Source: Cryptomeria japonica (lineage: Eukaryota > Streptophyta > Pinopsida > Cupressales > Cupressaceae). From it: DNA of 64,000 nucleotides. The translations under genes were made by a program, and so were the position numbers. Every line of letters begins with the position of its first letter. Positions within the stretch are counted from its first letter, which is position 1. The stretch covers positions 143,938,476 to 144,002,475 of the forward strand of contig NC_081413.1 of assembly GCF_030272615.1 (NCBI RefSeq), given 5' to 3'. Of the stretch, positions 33,317-42,689 are shown in pieces. The notes below the pieces were generated by a model. That model was given only the letters and a program-made list of their open reading frames with translations. It searched no databases and had not been told where the DNA came from.

Positions 33317-36202
33317 CTATCCTCGGTGTAGCAGAAGTCGATGAGTGTAGCGACATATTGGAAGCCACTGAGACTTAGGAAATGCAGAAACTATTAAAAG
33401 CTAACAACCGAGAAGGGTGGTTTATCAATGCAAAGTGAATGTGAGGGAGGTCGATAGTAATATCGACCACCCTCCTTATTTAAAGGGAGGGGTCGGTATT
33501 ACCACCAATCACCCCTCCTCCCTTTTTATAAAACCTACACCACATTGCAATAAATATTGACCAAGCTATTAAAGCATACACCACGATGGGAAATATTGTT
33601 CAAATCAATCTACCACGTAGCAGCCACTAAGACTTGGGAGATAACTATTCACGTAACTAACCACTTGCATGCAGAAGTCGATAGTGGACTTGGCAAAACT
33701 GTAGTTAACCCCTCCACGTGGTGGATCACGACCGTTGGGGGAGGAAAGAGACTTGGCACGTAGTGCCATGGCAATTTGAAAAATGTAGACTTCTCCCCAT
33801 TTCACGGTGGCAGTAGGAAAGACTGCAATTCCCGTGGAGATAATTGAAAAATCAAACAATCTCCTCCACGATCCAAGGCGAGAGGAGGTCGACTCAGCTG
33901 CAGAAAAAACAGTTAGAATCCAAGCACCCTTAACGTGTCGAAAAGATAGTTTAATAAGAGGTAGATAGACTGGGGAGTCTCCTAGGAAGGAGTAGACGTG
34001 GGGAAGAGGAGTGAGAGACCTATCAATAATCTAGCTAAGGTGTCGAACCCACGGCAATGTCTAAACCAAAATGATAGCAGAAAACCTAGCACGATATTAG
34101 TATAAATAGCAACATAGGCTTGATAGAGAGAGGTAGGAAAAACATATAGAGAGAGGCAGAAAAAAAATATAGAGAGGCAGAAAAACGATACAGAGAGGAA
34201 GATAGGAAGTTAGAGGAAAGCAAGCTAAAAGAGAGAAGAAAGGAAGGGAGGAAGATAGAGGAAAGCAAGAATGTAGAAGAGCGACAAGAGATTAGAGAGA
34301 ATAGAATAGTGGAGATTTTGATGTGTTTACGACTGAGTCGTAAAAGTTCAACGATGCTCATCTCCGATTTAGCGTAGATCTTAAGGGTTAGGCTCTTGAA
34401 CGTGTGTTAGTTGTTTTATTATTTGAGAAATTCTCAGAATATAGAAAGGATAATAACTGGGAATAGAGAGCTCGTGAGATAGAAGAGCCCCAAGAAGGAA
34501 AGCATTGGAATCCGGATGTATTGCCGACAATTTGAAGTTATCAAGGATCATAATAGACCTGGATCACGTTTCTTGAGGTAGGCTCAAATCTAGTATGTTT
34601 TGTTGAAGAGATTTAAGAGATAAAGAATGATCTAGTTTTAGATTTATGAAATATTCTAATGGAAGAGTTAGAGTCGCAATATGAATCAATTTATAAATGT
34701 TTAAATTACGATCATGCAAATATAGATGCAATAATGATATATATTTTATGAAAGTTTGTTGATAAAACTTAGTGAAACTCTTAGAAATTAGATCACCCAA
34801 TCCTCTAGCAACAAATTAAGAGGATAGAGAGAGAAACTCTGAAATTGAACTGTGAAGAAGATGAAATATTAGGATTACGACTTATTAAATAGTGAAGTTT
34901 ATTTTGATATCATAAGAAAAGACTTACACTTTCAAATTAGATCCTTGCATGAAGAGAAAAGATGGTTACCAGGTGTCTCATTAAAAAAAAGGCCATATAG
35001 ATAGGCGCTTTATAAATTTTCATCATGTTAGATTGTTATTATGATAATTAGTAAAATTAGTGAGTTGAGTATTTAAATCATGAAAAGTCACATATTAGTA
35101 TTAAACTAAATATGATGTTTTGAGAAAAGAGGTAAATGAACCAAGACACATGGAAAGATAGAGAGCTTAGACGATATAAATCTTAGATTTATAAACCATA
35201 AGAAATGGAATGCATGTTAATGATTACGCTATTTAAATGTTTTGATAATTGAATAAAAGAATGTGTCCTCATTTTATTCAATTTATATGTAAGATACATA
35301 CATGTGTTACACCTTCTTCTTACTTTGTATTTATTCGAATATTGTTGATGAAATTATATTTGCTTTTTCAAATTATGAAAGATTGTATTCATTTATGTGA
35401 AAGTAAAGAAATAGTGTTTAATTTACGAAAGGGATAGGGAAGATGTTATATCAATTAGTCAAAAGATTGTATTCTTTAAATGTGTTCTTGTTTGTGGGAA
35501 CCAAGCTATGGATAGGCTTGTGTATAGAAAGTTAACTTCCGGGACGGTTGCCGAATATGGAATCTTAGAGAGAATAGTTGTTTTTTCCAACTATTTATTT
35601 TTGCTATGCATGGCATTATACTCGGCCGAGTAATGAATTGAATTATCCATAAAAATAGATGGAATTCTTTATCTTATGCTCTCTACCATATCCTTGCATG
35701 ATAATGCTTGTTTCTTAAAAGAATTAGAAAAATGAAAATGCTTGTATCATCTAGGCACGCACCAAATTCCCTCGTCTTTCGAATTCTTTGGTTAAAACAA
35801 TTCGTGCAGGGTCGAGTATTCTTGATTGAACAAGAATTCCGGAGAAGCGTAAGCTTCAAGGTTGGGCGGAAAAAGCGCCTGAATCTTCTTCTCGTCTTCA
35901 TTCAATGGACTGAAAGGAAGCGATTCAGATTGGAGATCGACGGATGTATCTCACCTTCTTTATGATTGTATATTACTCAAGGCAATATGAAAGCCTAAGT
36001 AGGGTATAATGATACGTAATGAGAAATTTGTACCTTCAATTTTATATGAAAATTGTATTTAACTCTTTGATATCTATGATTGTTTTATCAATTTATTAAA
36101 CTTGTTTTATATTATGTATGAAATAGACTTCTTAATTGACCTATAAGTTTATTTATGAATAAAGAGTAGATTATGTCTTATAGATTAATTTACGTCTTTA
36201 CA
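33317..36202. other. Right arm of Y, no recognised gene
   Basis: A strong imperfect hairpin lies at 33443-33470 (GGTCGATA/TATCGACC core). It is followed by CCTTTTTATAAAACC (about 33513-33527), a good TATA candidate, and a GA-rich purine tract at about 34116-34310. The rest is AT-rich. Only short open frames occur. This resembles the U3/R/leader of a long LTR ending at TTTACA 36202, but I recognise no family. Confidence 0.5.
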
Positions 36203-36207
36203 AGGCA

Positions 36208-37292
36208 TAAGTGATCTAATTAAATATTATTTCCTTGTCTAACGTTTAACATTTAAATAATTGCATTTACTGATTAAATGTATTGAGGATGACTTAGGGG
36301 AAAATTATTAATTGATATCCATGTGTTTTTCCTAAGTCAAATGGCGTATTTTTTGTGGCAATTGGATGGATAAAAACATCTCGTGTTTTATGATTTTTAT
36401 ATTGCAAAAAACGCCACCATAAGGCAAAGTTTGAACTTGCCTAGGAAAGGGGAAGTGGGCGCCATGTTGAAGGAGACTTGAAAGGAAATGAAGTGAGTTT
36501 GAGTTGAGTTTGGGCGCCATTTGCATTTGAATTTGGGGGAGCTTGGAGTAATAAATATGAGTCTTGGGCTCTCATTCTGGGATCTTGAAAAAATGCATCG
36601 TTATGCTGCCGGATTGGCGTATGAACTTGAAGCTTCGGAGTGCGACTCCCTAGTGTTTCCAGTTTCATACTTGAGACATAGTACCTAGTTCTGTGATGTA
36701 TTCTATGACATTTTCAGTGCATATTTAAGTGTTCTTGGAGTTTGGAGTGATTTCTGGAGTTGTTGGTTTCCTTGTGGCTGACGCAAGTTTTCGATCATAC
36801 CTCTCTGCCTGAGCAACCGATCATTCTGGGTACTGGCTTAATCTTCCTTGTTGTTGGTGATACATCTTGTAAGTTTGTAGCACTTTTTTCTGAGTTTTGA
36901 ATTTATTATTGCAAATCGAAATATCCTAGCTAGGCGTGGGTTTTGGAGAGTGCATTGGGATGCATGCAGGGTATTTTGAAGTGCTTTTGTAGTTAGCTTT
37001 TGGATTGTCTTAGTTGTTTCTTGTCTAGTATTCGTTTGGGAGTGATTTGGAGTGAATTGAGAGAGATTTGAGTCAGATATGAGTAATTTAGTGAGTTTAT
37101 GGGTTGCTGGTTATGCATTTCCAGCCTGTTGTTTTTGGTGTTGAATTAGTTTGATGATCATTATCTCTTATGTTCAGCAATATAATTCTACTCTCACTTT
37201 CCTCTTTATTGTAAGGTTAAGTAGTAGTACTACTAACCCATTCTGGATTGTAATCTTCATATCCCGTTAGAAAGTAGAAGAGGCTAGGTTGC
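36208..37292 (+). repeat. Gypsy-A 3' LTR, part 2 of 3
   Basis: Continues part 1 from TAAGTGATCTAATTAAAT, aligning with the 5' LTR from about 4954, up to the solo LTR at 37293. Confidence 0.9.
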
Positions 37293-39173
37293 TGTAATGT
37301 CCCCTTCTCATTGATGACCTTCCAATGGTTCATTAGCCTATCCCTGAGACCCGTAGGCTAGGTGGAATGAAGAATGAGGGGTCCAGCATTGATTTAACGA
37401 AGACTTACTATTTTTAGTAAGTCAGGGAATGGCTATTCTGATGATACTGTCCTACTGAGCTCTCCATGCTTTGTCTCTGGGTGCGAAGATCATGCTTTCC
37501 GGAACATTAGTTCTCGACTTACTATTTTTAGTAAGTGACAGTGTGGCATAATTCTATTTTTGGCAGGGTCTTGATTCTGCAGCAGTACAGTGGTCTTCCT
37601 AGCTCAGTTTCATCCTAGTTTTGTCAGAAAATCAGTATGGGAGTCATGTGATGCATTTAAATATTAATTCCTTATCCTAAGCTTTGATATTTAAATTATT
37701 TTGATTAATTGCTACTGATTTATGGAATTTGGAATTAATGTCCATTATTTCCTAAGTTTGGTGAAATTCTTGTGTATTAAGGGATATCGAAATTATTTGG
37801 AGGAGTATCATTTTCATATTGCATCTCTAATTTCACCAAAAGTGGTTAACGTGGGTCCATGTCTTGGGCGTGGGGTTTGACTCTTGTATTTGGCGCTACA
37901 CTTGGGTCCACATGAAGATGGAATGTAATGCAAATGAAGGAAGTGGAATTTGCATTTGAATTTGGACGGTGAGAAGTTATAAATATGAGCCTTGGGCTCC
38001 AATTTCAGCATCTTGAAAAATTTGTAATGTTATGCTGCCGGTTTGGCGACAAAACCTAAGGCTTCGAAGTGCATCTCCCTAGTGCTTCCCGATTTCGTAC
38101 TTGAAATACAGTACCTAGCTGTGCATTGTATTCTTCTACATTCTCAGAGCTTGCCATAGACATTTTTGGTGTTGGAGTGATTCTGGAGACTTGTTGGTTT
38201 GCCTGTGGCTGAAGTACCTTTTCATTCATATCTCTCTGCTGGAGCGACGGACGATTATGGGTATCATCTCCTTCTTTCTTCCCAGCATTAGCGATAAACT
38301 TTGTGAGTTTACAACTTGTTTGATTTAGTTTTGAATTTATTATGCTAAATCGAAATTCCTAGGTATGGCGTGGGTTTCTACTCTTGCATTGGTATGCGTG
38401 CCAAATTTTACAAGGGGTTGTTTAGGTTGTAGTTTTGATTGGTTGCTGTTGTGAGTGATATATTGTGGGTTTGGGACTGGTTTGAATTGATTCGGATGTA
38501 TAATGAGGGAGTTATGAGCATTTTGGCATTTCCATAGGCTGCTGATTTGTAATTTCAGCCTGCAGATTGGTTGTAACAGAAATTTATGTTCTTATTGTGG
38601 AAATCTGCATTACTCTCCTTCTCTCATCTCTATTATTGTAAGGTTAGGTAGTAGTACTACTAACCAGTTCTATTTTGTAACTCTCATCCCACTGAATAAC
38701 TGGAAGAGGCTGGCTTGCCACCTAATATTCAGCAACTTTGTAATTTTCAGTTCTCCCACTAAATAAGTGATCGAGTGATAGCTTGTGTAATGGTCCTCCT
38801 GCTGCATAACCGGTTGAGTTGAGGTTATTATGTAATTGCAATTCTCCCGCTGAAATATTGCAGTTGAGTGATTCTTATTTTGTGTATCTCACTTGGCTGG
38901 TTTACCGCCAAGTTTCCTTGTTCTCCTGCCGGATAAGCGGAAGGGGTTGGCTTGCCGCCCAAGCATTTCATTATGGTTTCAGTTTTCTTAAGCTAATGAT
39001 CCCCTCAACACCGTATGCTCTCACCTTCCCACATTGGGCACTTGGTGATCAGAGAGTGGAAGGGTTACTTTCCAGTATGGTTTCAGTTATGTTTGCTAAC
39101 CTTAACGGGTTAATTTCTTGTTGATGTTATTGTCGGCCTTAAAAATTCAAAAAAAAATTGCTGGGCTATTACA
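37293..39173 (+). repeat. Solo LTR of a Gypsy-A relative (1881 bp)
   Basis: Runs from TGTAATGTCCCCTTCTC to GGGCTATTACA, flanked by GTTGC (37288-37292) and GTTGT (39174-39178), a duplication with one change. It is clearly related to the Gypsy-A LTR but a different subfamily. It has the same hairpin pair (37403-37422 and 37517-37536). No internal region is present, so it is a solo LTR left by LTR-LTR recombination. Confidence 0.9.
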
Positions 39174-39178
39174 GTTGT

Positions 39179-39634
39179 CGCCTATCTGATAATTTGTAAT
39201 TCAATCCTCCCGCTGCATAAGCAGTTGAGTGATATTGGTTGTAATGATCCTCCCGCAGCAAAAGCAGTTGAGTTGAGTAATTTGTAATTAAGTCCTCCCG
39301 CTGAAATATTGTGGTAGAGTGATTTGTTTTTGCAGTATTGTTCTCTTGGTTGGTTCACCGCCAAGTTCCTTGCTTTCCCGCTGGATAAGCGGAAGGGGCT
39401 GGCTTGCCGCCCAGTATTGTACTTTTTTTATAATTTCCAGCAGATTAGTGAGCTAACGAACTCCTTATCACCGTATGCTCTCACCTTCCTACATTGGGCA
39501 CTTGGTGATCAGAAAGTGGAAGGGTTGCAATTTTAACAAGCATTTAGATTATATTTTCTAACCTTAATGGGTTTTGTGTTTGTTTGTAATTCTTATTGCA
39601 CTTAAAACCAAAAAAAATTATCTGGGATATTAGA
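39179..39634 (+). repeat. Gypsy-A 3' LTR, part 3 of 3
   Basis: Continues from CGCCTATCTGATAATTTG to GGATATTAGA, where the 5' LTR ends GGATATTGCA. It holds the CCCGCTG/ATAAGC repeat segment, for example CTGCATAAGCAG and CCGCTGGATAAGCGG, which can form small hairpins. Confidence 0.9.
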
Positions 39635-39639
39635 TACAA

Positions 39640-40228
39640 TTATATTTGATATAGTTTATTGTAGCCAGCAAAAGAGTGTGGAACAATGGATATAGGAAGT
39701 CGTATGACATTACAAAGAGACAAGCTCGATTACCAGGCCAATAATTTGTTATACGGCTGTAATATACAAGGTCGTACGGTTTACAAGAAACCATAATTAA
39801 TACATACGTTAATACACACAATATATACAATGTTGAGAAAAGTTGCGCTTATAACATTAAGTCGATTATAAAGAGATACGATTATGATAAGGTGTGTCTA
39901 TTCTAAACAATGGTTGCCCTCATACAACTCTATAGGATATTTAATGAGGATCAGTTTGGTCTCTATTGGGGCATATCATACATCAGACCTGCCTCATTCC
40001 TTTATTACAGTAAGTAATTAAGTAAATCATTTATAGTATATCTCATAATTGTATATCAGACCTTGCTATCAGTTCTACATCAATCTGACATAATTGGTAC
40101 GAAATAGCAATTGATAATTTGTGTAATACTCTTTACTTGATTTTAAATCGCAACCATTTGATAGAGAAAGAATAGGAATCGAGATATTTGTCCCCACTTA
40201 CCAAGATAGTCCATAAGGGGACATTACA
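39640..40228 (-). mobile_element. Element X, right arm
   Basis: Non-coding, ending GGGGACATTACA at 40228, next to the AGTGG duplication at 40229-40233. It begins after the right target copy of Gypsy-A (TACAA, 39635-39639). Confidence 0.6.
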
Positions 40229-40233
40229 AGTGG

Positions 40234-41463
40234 ACTCCATGTTGTGTGCATGCCATGAATAATGCACTCAAGGACATGGGGAGTATTGAGTGTATCAAAA
40301 CAATAGTTAGTGATGCTAGAGATGTGCAAATGTTTATACACAGCCACCAACTTCACATGCACTCTTCAAAAGCTTTTCTAAGGAGTTCTCGAAACCTATT
40401 GAGACTAGATATGCATCCTATTTCATTCTCTTGGAGAGAATATTTGAGTTGCAAGAATCATTGCAAGTGATGGTTATGACAGCAAAATGCAATATGTGGA
40501 CCGAGTCCAAGACGAAGCAGGGGAGGAGGGTGAAGGATATAGTGAAGGGTGATGTGTTTTAAAGGGATGCAAAATATATAGTCGCAATCATTGCTCCAAT
40601 TGTCCAGCTCATCAAATATGGATATGTGAATGCACCTAACTTTTGAGAGGTGTCTAAGTGCATTGATTCTATTCTTGACTAGATGACAGTTGTTGTGTGA
40701 GAGAACGACCACACACTAGCATTCTACAATGAGCGCATTCAGCCAATAATTCATCGGAGATGGAAGAAGCTCAACAATCCCTTGCACATGGCTGCCTATG
40801 CATGGAATCCTAAGTGGTACAAGACTAGGCCATGTAGAGTTACACTGATATAGGATGTTGAGGTGAAGGCAGGGTTCATTATGGCCATTGAGAAGATGTA
40901 TGATCTTGTGGATGCCAACACAATTCACACTGAGTGGACCAAATTTTCCACTCTTAGGCGCTATTCTAAAGCAGCCAAGATGGATATGGCAACTATGGCA
41001 CAAGAATCAATTTTGTGGTGGAATTGCCATGGACTGGAATCTTTGACTACCACTCTAGCCATTTGATTGCTATCTCAAGTTTCTAGTTCTTCAATTGCTG
41101 GGAGGAACTAGTGTACCTATAGCTTCATCCACTCTCTTAAGGAATAGACTTACCTCTAGGAGAGAAGAGAAGCTTGCAGTTGTAAATAGTGCTTTGTGTC
41201 TCATTGACCGCAAGACTCTTGTGTACAAAGAGAGTCCAGCAGAACAATGGTATGTAGAGGCAAAGGAGCCAACACAGATTGATGAGGATGCTACAATCCC
41301 AAGCACAAGGCCGGTTGGTATTACTTTGACGAAGATTGACCATGTGGAGTCCAATATTTCAAGTGATGACGAGTTTGGGTATGATTATGGGCCTCCCTTC
41401 ACTACATTTTGTTATTTTGATATCATGCTACTCATTGTAAACATCTTTATGATATTTTGGATA
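40234..41463 (+). pseudogene. hAT transposase, C-terminal part
   Basis: Starts in frame with the left part: TPCCVHAMNNALKDMGS, then ECIKTIVSDARDVQMFIHSH, the region after the DUF659 core in plant hATs. The middle is frameshifted and stop-ridden. Near 41017-41060 a WWNCHG motif marks the C-terminal dimerisation domain. The frame 41095-41466 then gives LTSRREEKLAVVNSALCLID and an acidic tail with SSDDEFGYDYG. The transposase is inactive. The downstream hAT terminus should lie around or beyond the C-rich tract at 41543-41580, but T3 is inserted there. Confidence 0.75.
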
Positions 41464-41593
41464 TAATAGAAATCTCCAGTTTGACATTTTCATTTGTCAA
41501 ATTTTAGTACTATTCAAGTATATTAGTCTTTGCAATTATCAGGCCCCCTGCCACCCCCCCCTCCCCCGCCATCCTCCCCGAACTTAGGCCCTT
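41464..41593. other. hAT tail with C-rich tract
   Basis: Non-coding. A C-rich tract (41543-41580) probably belongs to the hAT subterminal region, opposite the G-rich segment at 935-960. Confidence 0.4.
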
Positions 41594-41598
41594 GGTCC
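41594..41598. repeat. Target-site duplication of T3, left copy
   Basis: GGTCC, repeated exactly at 48129-48133. Confidence 0.85.
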
Positions 41599-42689
41599 TC
41601 TTGATGTGTGTTTTATGCACATAACATTTCAAAATAAAATACCAAGGTAATTTACCCTCTCTTGAACAAAATCACCTCAAATGCTAAGGATAAGATCAAC
41701 TAAAATGATTCCAAGGTTTCTAGATTTTAGGTCTTGACGAGTGGGTAACTCAATGGTCGATGTGAATTGTTGTGTTCACTTGGGGACTTACACAAATGTT
41801 AGGATTATCTTCTTCGATCATGAAGATGCGAAATAGGTGTGCTAACAACTTAGGATTTATCAATGAAGCTCCAGACTTAATTCTTACTAAAAAAGGAGCA
41901 AAAGGAATAGGGTTCAGGAAATCTATTCTAAGCCTAGGAATGTAGGAAATGATGAACAAATCTAGTGGAATCAAACTAGGTTGGGTCTCACAAACAGGTA
42001 TTGACACAAGCTTAGTGCAATCGTCTAAGGTATACTTAAGGATTTTCAGACTATTACCATCACACATTGACACCATCCAAGTTGATGCTTGTCAAAGGTT
42101 GCATAATAATTGAAGTTAAGCTTACTCAAATTTTCAGTTGACCACACAAGGCGCACTTACCAGCAGCAAGAGGCTAGTGGTATGGATTAAGGATTCCACA
42201 CAAATATATTCAACAAATCTTTTATTCAATCTAACATACATGAAAATAAATTCTAATCTAACTTAGAGGAATTGAGAACCATGAATGCAAAGACAACACT
42301 TGAAGAGCAAAATCACCAACAATTGAACAATGATTATGATTCAAATAGCTGCAGCATATACCAACAATTCTACAAAAACTCTCTCTTACAAATGAGAGAC
42401 AAGAAGGTATATATAGAGTCTCTTACAAAATGGATGGCCAAGATTGATACAAGATCAACGGCCACAATCATGCCAACAAAACCCTAGAATTGCCCTAATT
42501 AGGGTTTACATCAAAAATGGTGCCACCTACATATGGCCCAATAAAAAGATACCTAGTCATCAAATAGAGAATCTTCTAGAAAATTCCTCCTTGCATCTCT
42601 CTCTCTCCTAGCATACTCCAAAAATCTAGCCAATACAAAATCTAACTCCTCCATGGAAATGCTAGGCAAGGTATCCTGCTACAAATCAA

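Larger units (their letters stand above)
24052..36202 (+). mobile_element. Composite insertion Y in the Gypsy-A 3' LTR (12.15 kb)
   Basis: Bounded by a perfect AGGCA duplication (24047-24051 and 36203-36207) with ends TGTCACGAACC and GTCTTTACA, so LTR-type TG...CA. It contains LINE-derived coding sequence at its left end, an AT-rich stretch, unit T2, and a 2.9 kb right arm with a TATA-like element. No second copy of either end is visible. It could be a long solo LTR or non-autonomous element that captured LINE sequence, or a LINE insertion with later guests. Confidence 0.6.
4591..39634 (+). mobile_element. Gypsy-A: Ty3/gypsy chromovirus, heavily interrupted
   Basis: A full-length LTR retrotransposon spread over 35 kb by later insertions. 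Its parts are: 5' LTR 4591-6498; primer site at 6500; gag and protease start 6562-8053; interruption by W; protease to chromodomain 20378-23713; and a 3' LTR in three pieces (23692-24051, 36208-37292, 39179-39634) totalling about 1901 bases against 1908 for the 5' LTR. Target duplications are TACAT (4586-4590) and TACAA (39635-39639), one mismatch. The order gag-PR-RT-RH-IN-chromodomain places it in the chromoviruses. Frameshifts and stops show it is old and dead. Confidence 0.9.

Noticed and set aside
35683-35965. Overlapping open frames on both strands in the right arm of Y
   Set aside because: No recognisable domain; both strands open by composition.
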